NCBI GenBank assembly: GCA_963383645.1
Contig: OY726563.1
Span: forward strand, 29,555,575-29,619,574
Origin: Muscardinus avellanarius
Lineage: Eukaryota > Chordata > Mammalia > Rodentia > Gliridae
Length of the DNA stretch: 64,000 nucleotides
Direction of reading: 5' to 3'
Shown here piece by piece: positions 11,428 to 21,609 of this stretch. The translations under genes were made by a program, and so were the position numbers. Positions within the stretch are counted from its first letter, which is position 1; each line of letters begins with the position of its first letter. Below the pieces are notes generated by a model. It worked only from the letters and a program-made list of their open reading frames with translations, was not told the DNA's origin and searched no databases.

Positions 11428-11709
11428 TATGGTGGTCCATAATCTATGTGACACATTGTAACAGAAAAACAAGCTAGCATAATGTTTTGGATTACAAAAG
11501 CCACTACTGGGCTTCTGAAAAACATTCCTCATGTTGACATGGATTCTTCTACCAAAGAGAATATCTTAGAGGTAAGTTGAGACGGCTGATTCTTCCACCA
11601 AAGTCTTTCATACTTATTTTAGTATGCTCAAACTATTACCTACATGTAAAAATGAGGACACATAAACAATAGCAACATTTTATTTTATACTGACACATTA
11701 AAGTTATTA

Positions 11710-11898
11710 GCCAGATGTGGCTAATTATAGCCTCATGCCTATAATCCCAGTACTTGCAAGACTGAGACAGACAGAAGTGCTGTGGGTTTATATCCAGTGT
11801 ATGGTAACATAGTGAGATACTATTTCCAAATAAAATAGGGCTGGGGGTCTAGCTCAGTGGTATAATACCCCTGGATTCAATTCTCAGGATCACAAATA
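11710..11898 (+). mobile_element. B1-dID SINE
   Basis: A diverged sense copy: head from 'gccagatgtggc', ID part 'ggctgggggtctagctcagt', end 'ggatcacaaataaag'. Confidence 0.8.
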
Positions 11899-12439
11899 AA
11901 GTTACCATCTGACCTTTTGCTATAACTTGATATCGCTGATATTTTCTATTTGAATAGTAAGGTGTGTCAGTATTGTTTAATAAATATTCATCATACAAAA
12001 TTAACCATAGTAAAGTACAATCTATGAATTATGCAAAATGTGACATATTTTCAGAACCATCTATATTACTGTAAAGTTATAGTTAATAAAACATATAAAG
12101 AAGAATTCCTCTCCAGAGAGTAACTTATATTTAAAACTAGGCACTGAATTCTCATTTAAATTTCACAAAAGTATTAGGCAAAAACCTCCAATGCTTCTTT
12201 ATATTTCTATAAATCTAAAGAGAATCACTAGAACAATTTATTTTGATAATTTATTTAAGGTCTATTAAATAGTCCCAAGCATAAAACATTTTGACACAAA
12301 GATCAACTATTATTCCAATATAAAAATATTTGTTTTTATACTTTGTGTATTGAGCATTTCAAGATAAAATAGAATATAGCTGGTTCTAGTTCAGAAGTCC
12401 CTGATTATTTACAATAAATATATTTTCCTTACAAATGGA
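11899..12439. other. No recognisable feature
   Basis: AT-rich DNA without open frames or repeats that I can name. Confidence 0.5.
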
Positions 12440-12882
12440 TGGATAAAACAAAGTTATGTCATTTGCAGGAAAATGGATGGAACTAGGGAATTTTATGCTA
12501 AGTGAGATCAGCTAGTCTCAGAAAGTCAAGGGTCCTATGTTTTCTCTCATAGGTGGAAACTAGAGAGAAAAATAGGAAACAAAAGAGACTTTAGAAGAGG
12601 AAACTCTCTTCTTTAGGAGAGAAACCAGTAGAATAGTGGAAGGGGGTTTGGGGATGGAGATAAGGAGGAAAAAAGAGAACTGATAACAGTTCACATAATG
12701 CTATAACCATATAGAAAGGTATCTCTATCAATCTCACCATTATATATGAGTGGAGGAGAAGGTAGAAGGGGAAAAGTGAACTGGGAACCAGAATGAAACA
12801 CAGTAAATGCCGTGTGCAAGTATTCCTTCCAACCTAACGATGTCATATAATTACAATCCACAAATAAAAGCATAAAAAAGAA
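12440..12882 (+). mobile_element. L1 3' end (ORF2 tail and 3'UTR)
   Basis: Sense L1 sequence starting at the ORF2 C-terminal segment ('ttgcaggaaaatggatggaa'), through the purine-rich 3'UTR, to 'aaataaaagcataaaaaag'. It is 5'-truncated like most L1 copies. Confidence 0.85.
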
Positions 12883-12898
12883 AAAAATATATAAGAAT

Positions 12899-12982
12899 GG
12901 GCTAGAGGTGTGGCTCAGTTGTAGAGCACTTAACCAGCATGTGCAAGACCCTGAGATAGATCACCAACATCACAAAACCAAA
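12899..12982 (+). mobile_element. ID-type SINE monomer
   Basis: A tRNA-Ala-derived ID unit with A box 'gtggctcagttgtagagc' and anticodon-region text 'ccagcatgtgcaagaccct'. No 7SL head. It lies just after the L1 tail. Confidence 0.8.
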
Positions 12983-12992
12983 AAATAGGTGT

Positions 12993-13078
12993 AACTGAGC
13001 TGCAGTATAGTTCAGTGGTAGAGTGCTACTTGCTTAGCATGCACGAGGTCCTGGATTCATTCCCAAGCCTGGCATACA
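12993..13078 (+). mobile_element. ID-type SINE monomer
   Basis: A second sense ID unit ('tagttcagtggtagagtgc', 'gcttagcatgcacgaggtcc', 'ggattcattccc'), head to tail with the previous one and slightly more tRNA-like. Confidence 0.8.
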
Positions 13079-13112
13079 AAAGAGGAATTATCAATTATAA
13101 AATTTTAAATGT

Positions 13113-13329
13113 AGCTGGGCATGGTGGCACACGCTTGTAATCCCTGCGCTTGGGAGGCTGAGACAGGAGGATCGCACAGGTTTGAAGCCAGCCTCAGCTA
13201 CTTAGTGAGGCTCTCAGCAACTTAGTGAGACACTGTTTCCAAATAAAATAGAAAATGGGTCTGGGAGTATAGCCCAGAGGTAGAAAGCCTCTGGGTTTCA
13301 CCCCTAGTACCACCAAAAAAAAAAAAAAT
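13113..13329 (+). mobile_element. B1-dID SINE
   Basis: A sense full-length copy with head 'agctgggcatggtggcacac' and an A15 tail. 'ttaaatgta' occurs on both sides as the target duplication. Confidence 0.9.
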
Positions 13330-13653
13330 TAAATGTAAATCACAAAGTGCCACACTTCACAATTTTTTAAAAAGTAATAATTGCAATTGCTAAAGCAGTG
13401 ATTCTCACATTTCTATGTGTACAATAGTCACCTGAGATGCTCTTTTAAAATTTAGATTCCAAAGTTTTTATCTTCAGGAACTCTGATTAGGTCAATCTAA
13501 ATAAGTTCCATGATCCTTCTTTTAAAACATGTTCTCCAGATACGCTGTCCTTGGCTTGCCCTTCTCTAACTTTATTTTGCTCAACAAAAAGCCCTCTGGA
13601 TTGTTAAAATGTAGATATTAGAAGAGGGATCTGAAGATTTCAACATATTTCCA

Positions 13654-13697
13654 GGTGAGTACTGGGATTACAGGCATGAGCCATTCATGCCCAACTA
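13654..13697 (-). mobile_element. SINE head remnant
   Basis: Only the antisense 7SL-like head end survives ('gtactgggattacaggcatg', 'catgcccaac'). It directly follows a donor-like 'ccaggtgagt', which I regard as chance. Confidence 0.6.
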
Positions 13698-13811
13698 GAG
13701 TCAGGGCGTTTTAAGTGCTAAAAGGAGGCTACTTAAGCAATTATGTTAATGATTATAAGCTATCAATTTGGAAGGCATTGGAAGACTCCATAGATTTGTA
13801 CATGCTGTATT

Positions 13812-14014
13812 TTTATTTATTTTTATTTATTTATTTTGTGGTACAGGGGTTCCTGGAAGCCCATCTACCTCTGGGCTACACTCCCAGACCTATTTTATAT
13901 TTTTATTTGGAAACAGGGTCTCTTAAACCAGCCCGGCTGGCTTGGAACCTGCGCAATCCTCCTGTCTCCGCCTCCCAAGCGCAGGGATTACAAGCATGCG
14001 CCAACATGCCCGGC
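13812..14014 (-). mobile_element. Young B1-dID SINE
   Basis: An antisense copy with a (TTTA)n tail, flanked by an identical 16-bp duplication ttgtacatgctgtatt (13796-13811 and 14015-14030). The right duplication abuts the target site of the YBX1-SINE chimera. Confidence 0.95.
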
Positions 14015-14044
14015 TTGTACATGCTGTATTAAAAATCAATCCTA

Positions 14045-14890
14045 GAGTTCGATTGGTAGGGGGAACAGAGAGCGGACCCCAGAGAGCCCTGAGCAGCTCC
14101 ACCACCGCCGCCAGCCTAGTTACCATCACACCCTGGGAAGGAGCCGCAGCTGCCTGGGCTAACCCCAGTCACTATCACCGCAACCATGAGCAGGGAGGCC
14201 TAGACCCAGCAGCGCCCACCCCTTCACCCACCCCCGGCCGCCGCACCCACCCTTAGCCCGCAGACACCAAGCCCGGTACCACCGGCAGCGGCGCTCCCGC
14301 AATGAAGGTTTTAGGAACAGTAAAATGGTTCAATGTAACAAACGGATATGGTTTCATCAACAGTAATGACACCAAGGAATATGTATTTGTACACCAGACT
14401 GCCATAAAGAATAACCCCAGGAAGTACCTTCGCAGTGTAGGAGATGGAGAGACAATGGAGTTTGATGTTGTTGATGGAGAAAAGGGAGCGGAGACAGCAA
14501 ATGTTACAGGCCCTGGTGGAGCTCCAGTTCAAGGCAGTAAATATGCAGCAGACTGTAACCATTATAGACACTATCCACATCGTAGGGGTCCTCCACGCAA
14601 TTACCAGCAGAATTACTAGAATAGTGAGAGTAGGGAAAAGAATGAGGGATCCGAGAGCGCTCCGGAAGGCCAGGACCAACAACGTAGGCCCTACTGCAGG
14701 CGAAGGTTCCCCCTTACTACATGCGGAGACCCTATGGGCGTGGTCGACCACAGTATTCCAACCCTCCTATGCAAGAAGTGATGGAGGGTGCTGACAACCA
14801 AGGTGCAGGAGAACAAGGTAGACCAATATGTATTGGGGTTACTGACTACGATATCGCAGGGGGCCTCCTCGCCAAAGACAGCCTAGAGAG
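14045..14890 (+). pseudogene. YBX1: YBX1 processed retrocopy, 5' portion only
   Basis: This is an intronless copy of the mRNA for Y-box binding protein 1, a cold-shock-domain nucleic-acid binder. It begins in the 5'UTR, close to the expected transcription start, and has the start codon at 14186. Codon 6 is already a stop (TAG for GAG). About 75 bp of the N-terminal region are deleted before 14302. An open frame at 14302-14619 (105 codons from a secondary ATG) keeps the cold-shock domain, with RNP motifs GYGFI and VFVHQ, but carries substitutions and one lost lysine, and ends at a CAG-to-TAG stop. Further frameshifts follow (near 14740 and 14770). The copy stops in mid-CDS, at the equivalent of RQRQPRE. 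The rest of the CDS, the 3'UTR and its poly(A) are absent because the cDNA continues as a SINE. Parental splicing and 5' completeness show RNA-mediated origin. Confidence 0.95.
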
Positions 14891-15081
14891 AATAGCTTGT
14901 AATCCCAGTACGTGGGAGGCTGAGGCAGGAGGATCACAGGTTCGAAGCCAGCCTCAGCAGTTTAGTGAGGCTCTCAGCAACTTAGTGAGACCCTATTTCC
15001 AAATAAAATATAAAATAGTTCTAGAGGTGTAGCATGGGTGTAGAAAGCCCCTGGATTTCATACCCAGTACAAAAAAAAAAA
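14891..15081 (+). mobile_element. SINE portion of the YBX1-SINE chimera
   Basis: A sense B1-dID sequence starts at 'cttgtaatcccagtac', lacking about the first 20 nt of the head, and runs through the ID part to a poly(A) tail. Five bases (aatag) at the junction belong clearly to neither parent. The same 14-bp target duplication, aaaaatcaatccta, lies before the YBX1 part (14031-14044) and after this poly(A) (15082-15095). The two parts therefore look like one insertion. Confidence 0.9.
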
Positions 15082-15095
15082 AAAAATCAATCCTA

Positions 15096-15326
15096 ACCAA
15101 GTGTGGTGGCACATGCTTGTTATCCAAGTACTTGGAAGGCTGAGACAGGAGAATCTTAATTTGTAGACAGCCTCAGCTATTTAGGCCCTCCACAACTTAG
15201 TGAGACCCTGTTTCAAAATAAAGAATAAAATAGAGGGCTGGATGTGTAGCTCAGAGGTACAATGTCCTTAGGTTCCAACCCCAGCACCACAAAAAATAAA
15301 ATAAAAATTTTAAAAAATTAAAAGTA
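15096..15326 (+). mobile_element. B1-dID SINE
   Basis: A sense copy starting 'accaagtgtggtggcacatg' right after a target-duplication copy, and ending in an A-rich tail before 'aaaaataaatccta' (15327-15340). That is a third, one-mismatch copy of the same 14-mer. Confidence 0.85.
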
Positions 15327-15340
15327 AAAAATAAATCCTA

Positions 15341-17070
15341 CTGTTCACTGTACAAAAAAAAAATCTTCAGTTAATCCAGTTAGTGTGTTTCAAAGGCAAA
15401 GGCAAATATTCTTCTAATCACTTTCAACTGGTTAGAAGAGTATTTGTAAGTCAATACAACATTCAGTTTTATATCACCTAGAAAAATGCTATTGCAGGCA
15501 GGAAATTTTTCATTTAACACCACTCAGAGTCTCTTCAGCAAAACTGGAATGATGATTATAAAGTCATAAAAGTTTAGTTAACAGATAACGGATTTTTTCC
15601 AAGTTTCCTCAAGTGCTATATTTCTAACATTTTCTGATTTCATCTTATATTAAGAAATGCATTCAACAACTGATTGAACAGTTTGAGTATTTGATTTACA
15701 AACAAACAAACCTAATGCTGACTGTTTTATGTGCTGCATCGAGAAAGAGCCCTCAGCTTGTTTTGTGAAGGCTTCTACCGCATATTTAGTTGGTTGAACA
15801 TATATGAGCCATGATTTCCTTAGGGAATCCATGTAATAGAAATGTTAACTAAGTACATAATTTTATTCAAAACTAAAGACTTTGACAAATGTGTGTACAC
15901 ATAAAAGTTTTGTGATTATTAATAATTTGTAAGATAATATTTCTGTTCACCATCTTAGAAAGACTATAAAGGTAAAAGGAAACATGTATTGTAGAAACTT
16001 AAAACCACAGTAATGCTAGAGATAAGGAAGCCTGGATAAAATTGCTTGAGGATAGAAGGGCTGGTGAATGGCTCCAGGTGGTAAAAATGAGGCCATAATA
16101 AGCTAAAGAATTGTGTTACGTTTTATTTTTTGCTTATCTCATAAATAATCTAGAAACCACTATCACCTTCACTTCACTGCAGGTAAAGCATCAACAGGTT
16201 AGACCTCTGGATACCCAAGACCTCAATATGGGATGTGAAGGAGATTCAATAAATAGGAGATAAATTTGTCAGAAGATCACATCTCACTCACTTCCTTCAG
16301 CTGGCTAGGGTATGTGGATTATAACTTTAAGGCCATATACTGCTGCTAATCTCTAAGGGTTTGAGGAAAAGCTCTGAATAAATTAGGTATCTAGTAAGCA
16401 GGCAGCAAACTGGAATGAGCATGTGGTGCCTGGGATTTGCACCCTGGCAGATAACCTCTTCACTTTCTTTAAATTTTCAGGAATTGTCAGACCATACTGA
16501 ACCTTAAAAATTATCCAGTAACAAGACAAAATAAGGTGACAGACTCTCCTTCCCCACATGAGTTCACCAGCCAATAACTCGTCATCTGAGGACTATAAAT
16601 ACATTAAGCAACTCATAAAAATTACAAAGAGAAAAATAAAAAGTGAAAGAAAATTATCTCATGTGGAGAAGCAGGAAGAAAATGCTAACCTCTTGGCCAT
16701 AAGATTATCAGAGAATGTCACATTTTGCAGCAAAAAATACAGAAAAACAAAATGACCAAAAATTCACAAACCATAAGACTTTCTGTCTTTAGCCATGGAA
16801 AAATGTCTCTTAGCCTTCATTAGCAAGAGGGTCCTCCAGTGCCTCAGGGAAGGCTGAAATTCTGCAAAAGAAGTATTTTATGACAAGTAATTTGAACAAC
16901 TAGAGACAAAGGCTTGGGAATTAGCAACCTAGTCAGCTAGTTCTGACTAGTAAATGTGGCCTGGTTTGTTTTGTTAAAGTAATTTTAAAATGTGTCAAAG
17001 CTGAAATGTAGTCAGTGTGCTTTCTACAATTATAGAGAATATGAGTGGATATTTAAAAATAATAATGTAT
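15341..17070. other. Unique sequence, no gene recognised
   Basis: About 1.7 kb without recognisable repeats. Open stretches of 60-65 codons at 15650-15832 (minus), 16383-16574 (minus) and 16558-16755 (plus) match nothing that I know and have no supporting signals. Confidence 0.45.
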
Positions 17071-17284
17071 GCCAGGCGTGGTGAAGCACATTTGTAATCC
17101 ACACTTGGGAGTCTGAGACAGGAGGATCATAGGTTCTCAGGAGAGCCTCAGCTACTTAGTGAGGCCTTCTGCAACATAGTGAAAACCTGTTTCAAAGAAA
17201 AAAAAAACTGAGCTGGAGGTGTAGCTTGGAGGTAGAATGCCTCTGGGATCAACCCCCAGTACCGCAAAATGAAATAAAATAAAA
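17071..17284 (+). mobile_element. B1-dID SINE
   Basis: A sense copy: head 'gccaggcgtggtgaagcaca', ID part 'gagctggaggtgtagcttgg', tail of A with (AAAAT) units. Confidence 0.85.
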
Positions 17285-17931
17285 ATGATTATATACTATA
17301 ATATGAGATTATTTTTAATAGCAAAACATCATTATTTCTTTAATCAAACACTTAAAAACTAAGAAATTTATTAGACTACTGGTTATAAATTTATAAGCTA
17401 TGTATTAATTTCAGCATTAAAATTATTTTATATAACCTTTTTTAGAATTAAAAAAATAGTATGCATATTATTATATACTATAAATATCGATTTCACCAAT
17501 TTTGAAATTTATTTTAGTGGTTTGAATTTAAATTCTTATTGCCTAAATCCAAGAAGCATGTCATATGAAGGATGAAAAAGTAAAATATCCCCAAATCAAT
17601 CTTGTTCCCTACCAAGCCATTCAGTTCTTATAAGAAGTAATCATCTTAATCTGAGCAAAACTGTAAAAATGCAATAAGTTATTACCGCTTTTAAAGATAT
17701 ATACCTATAATGTTCTGCTAACGTATGAAACTTTGAGATTTCCCTTCAGGCTTTAAGTCTAGAGTGCAAAACTAAGCATGTTTAGCTGTTTTTTTGTTTT
17801 TTTTTTCCTCTGCAGAGCTGCAGTAAAATCTGGTTCATTTCAGACCAAATTTTAATACCGAATTAATACAAGATATTCTGTCATCTTCTTGGTCCTTACA
17901 CTCCAATGTAACTTTAAAAAAGTATTTACAT
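17285..17931. other. No recognisable feature
   Basis: AT-rich. An excellent acceptor-like tract (T-rich then 'cctctgcag') at about 17785-17816 has no downstream donor. Confidence 0.45.
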
Positions 17932-18134
17932 GCCGGGCGTGGTGGCGCACGCTTGTAATCCCCGCGCTTGGGAGGCAGAGACAGGAGGATCGCGCAGGTT
18001 CGAAGCTAGCCGCGCGCGCTGGCTTAGGAGACCCTGTTTCCAAATAAAAATGTAAAAATAGGTCTGGGAGTGTAGCCCGGAGATAGAAGGGCTTCCAGGA
18101 ACCCCAGTACCACCAAAAAAAAAAAAAAAAAAAA
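17932..18134 (+). mobile_element. Young B1-dID SINE, first of a train of three
   Basis: A sense copy of the CpG-rich young subfamily ('gccgggcgtggtggcgcacg', 'cgcgcttgggagg') with an A20-type tail. Its own target duplication was not resolved. Confidence 0.9.
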
Positions 18135-18140
18135 CTGTTA

Positions 18141-18351
18141 GCCGGGTGAGGTGGCACAAGTTTGTAATCCCAATACTTCAGAGGCTGAAACAGGAGAATC
18201 GCAAGTTCATGGCAGCCTAAACTACTTGTTTCAAAATAAAGAATAAAATTTTTTTTATTTTTTATTGGCTGGGGGTGTAGGTCAACAGTAGAATGTTCCT
18301 GAGATCAATTCTGAGTACTGCAAAAAATAAAAAAAGAAAGAAAAGAAAAGT
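18141..18351 (+). mobile_element. B1-dID SINE, second of the train
   Basis: Head 'gccgggtgaggtggcacaag', A/G-rich tail. It is flanked by aactgtta (18133-18140) and aactgtca (18352-18359). Confidence 0.85.
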
Positions 18352-18359
18352 AACTGTCA

Positions 18360-18563
18360 GCAGGGTGTGGTGGCACCCTGTAATTCCAGTACATGGGAGG
18401 CTAGGACAGAAGGGTAGCAGGCTCAAGATCGGCCTCAACAATTTAGTGAAGCCCTCTACAACTTAGTGAGACCCTGTTTACAAATAAAAATGAGCTGGAG
18501 GTACAGCTTAAAAGTAGAAAACTTCTGGGTTCAGGTCCAAGTATCATAAAAACATAAAATAGA
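18360..18563 (+). mobile_element. B1-dID SINE, third of the train
   Basis: Head 'gcagggtgtggtggcacc', diverged ID part. It is flanked by aactgtca at 18352-18359 and 18564-18571, sharing a target duplication with its neighbour. Confidence 0.85.
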
Positions 18564-18571
18564 AACTGTCA

Positions 18572-21500
18572 AAGTCTAGAAATTCAGCAATGAAAAAATT
18601 GGAAATTAACACTAAACATTAAATATATTTGTCCTTTGCAATACAAGTTAAATTCAATGATAAGTTTCTAAGTTTGAATGAAATAATTCAAAACATGAAA
18701 TATAAAATTTAATAACATTAATTATACATCTTCAACATGTGAAATTGTAAGCATTTTAACAAATTCATTTAGAACAAAGTATTATTTTATCCTATTCTTA
18801 ATATTCAAAATTTTTTGTCTTTTTATCAGACATACATATGCACATTTAATATGCAATAATAATTATAATTCCCTAAGTGAAAGTACATTTTTGTTATTCT
18901 ATTTTGGAATATAACAGTTGGAATAAGATTAGGATTTTAAAAGTCTAATGACTATAATTTAAAAAAAAATTTAAAGGCCACTGAATATCCATAAACAGAA
19001 AGGGTTAACATAAATTTTACTGAAGTATGATTAGCTTTATATAAATCAAAGATCATTACAAGAAAAAATGGTTTTTCTTTAGCATTTGTTCATTTTTAAT
19101 TTTTGACTCTAGGTATCCTAAGTTATATTCTAAAAATCATCATTATATATAGAAATTAAATCATTCATCCGTTTAGTTTAAATTTAAAAATAACTTAAAA
19201 TGTTCCAGGCAGTGTTTTAGGATTTTAGACCGTAGTCATTAGAAAAAAAAATTCAGTATACCATTCCTAATCTCCTGTATATTAAACTCTATAGACTATG
19301 GCAGATATTAATTATATCATAACAAAGAATGTAAAAATTATGTATGTGTTTTAAAGTGGCATCAGAATATATAATAGGGAGTGTTATATAGTATGATAAG
19401 TTAGAAGTAGGACGATATATGCTAGGTAGGCTAAGAAGGATGAGACTGCATTACTAGATTGAGCAGGGGGAAGAAAAGAAGACATTTAAGGGTTTTGGAA
19501 TAGAGAATCATATGATTTAGAGAACTAATCTAAAGCAGTAGTACAAAATTTTAGGGGACCAAAGTCTTAATAATAAAAGATGAAACCAAGAGCCAACCAT
19601 GAAAGGACACACAAACCAGGTTGTAAAATTACTCTATATCCTAATGTTGATTGGAGGTTATAGGAATATTTTAGGCAGAACATGGTCAAATTAAATTTAA
19701 AAATTCTTATAGTTTTAATACATAAGATATATTGCAAAGAAGTCTTCTATGAATCTATTTTAGCAGTCCAACTTAAAAATTATTGCACAATAAATTAGGT
19801 TAAAAGATGTGGGGAAAGGAAAGAGGCCATAATTAAAATATAGTTGGCAAAATGAATAAGATCTACTTTGAATCTCCATGGAAGTTGATTTTAAAAAAAG
19901 AAATGTTGAAGAATGATAATAATCTAAAGAGTTTGCATCTAAGTGCTTTTATAGTGTGCACTTAAGTCCTGTGAAACAAATATAATGCATTGTCCTTTTT
20001 ATAGGGCAATGGCTAATCTTACTGTAGTAATTCATTTTAAAAATAGTGACACTGAACCATGTAAGTTACCAGATTCCTTCCTGAAAGTATGAGAAAGTTG
20101 AAACTCAAATAAAATGTTCAAGTATCATAGGTCTCTTGGCATTTGTATTAAAAAATTAGATTTTATCTCTATTTCCTTACTTTTTACTTTCCTTTGATTC
20201 CAATTGTATCCACTTCAATTAAAAAAAAATTTCCTTGGCTGTACATACATGATTTATAACCTACTTCAAGAGGCATTAGGAAAGATTTAGAATAAATGTA
20301 CATTTAACCTATCAAAGGGTCTCTGTAGCTTAATGAGTGTAATGAGGGGAAAAGGAAATAGAATGATTTACCAAAACTACACTTTCACTTTTATGGCAAT
20401 CACTGTGCAGTTAAATTTAGGCACAAAGTCAGATGTAGACATAAATTTGTATATATGCTGGTATTGCTATTTATATATAAATGTAATTTTCTATACAAAT
20501 CTCATTTATCTATAGCCATTTTTTGTATAAATACTCCCCTTTACAAGCAAATGCTTCAGCTGGCAGAGCCATTACTGTTATTTGAACAGAATTTTAAATA
20601 AGCAATAGTATAAATTGATTTATAATTATATTATTTCCTCAAAATTGTTTTTCTCATTTGAAAAAATTAAATATTCTTCAGGCTCTTTTTGTAAAAATCA
20701 AAGATATGAACTATTTACTTAGCTCAGGAAAAGAGAATTTTAAAAAACTGCTTAACAATAATATTCAAGGCTATGGCAGAATTCCTTGTTTTCTCCAAGA
20801 ACAATCAATTTTGTTATATTTTACTCTAGTTCCTAAACACATCATAAATATAAACAATTACAAATTATATCCTCATTGTGTTTCTTTGTCATGCATTCTG
20901 GTAGACGGCAAATCCTTGTGAATATCACTGATATATTTACATTCTGAATCACCAGCCCTTCAAAGTTAGAAGAGAGGAAGATATAAACACTTATTGATTA
21001 CTTTCTATAAATTCCAGTTTCAGTACTAGATGTTTTGCCTCCATAATCATATTTATAGCTAACTATAGTGTGGGCAAATATTCTGATCCACATTTAACAA
21101 ATAAGGAAAATAAGTCTGTGTCATAGTGTCTATACATGTCAGGAGGGAAACCTAGAATTTAAGTATTAAATGACATGAGAAAAGGTTTCTAAATCAGAAT
21201 AACATCTGAAACCTGGATTTTTCTCCTTTTCCACAAAGGAATCTCATTGAATTTATAATAAAATGATTTAAAAGCAAAAGGCAGAAATTTAAGGGAAGGC
21301 ATTAATGTCCATGTACACAGAAGCTGAAAACAGAAGCAATACTACATGTAAATCCGAAAGAGACTGTCATCAGCTACAGCACCCATCCAGTTAGAGAACA
21401 GAATAGAGCAAAGACATCACTTCAACCAAGGCTAGTTTAGAATGCCAGACATCTGGGCATAAAAGTGGACTGTGTTAAGTGAAGGCTGACAATTGGCAAA

Positions 21501-21609
21501 CATGTTTACTTTTCTATTACTGTTTTATTAAATATGAATAACCCCAAAATCATAAGCCATTAGAGTGAGTTCTTCAAAATGAAATACTGAGACCAAGATA
21601 AACAAACAT
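18572..21609. other. Longest repeat-poor stretch of the window
   Basis: About 3 kb of AT-rich DNA in which I see no SINE, L1, LTR or gene. Frames at 20333-20515 and 20658-20921 are short and have no family resemblance. It may hold old decayed repeats or non-coding conserved sites, which cannot be judged from one genome. Confidence 0.5.

Noticed and set aside
12899..13078. tRNA-Ala genes
   Set aside because: A and B boxes are present, but the cloverleaf stems are degraded and the copies have the ID-SINE form.
14302..14619. A functional small cold-shock protein gene
   Set aside because: The frame is inside a YBX1 retrocopy with an early stop in the parental frame, a deletion, domain substitutions and a premature end. 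It has no intron or promoter evidence. It is better called a pseudogene.
17785..17830. Exon after a strong pyrimidine tract and 'ctctgcag'
   Set aside because: No donor follows within a plausible distance.
17852..18159. 101- and 77-codon minus frames starting in poly(T)-derived F runs
   Set aside because: These are translations of the reversed young SINE. The same peptide text recurs at 26385, 51621, 13715 and 37640.
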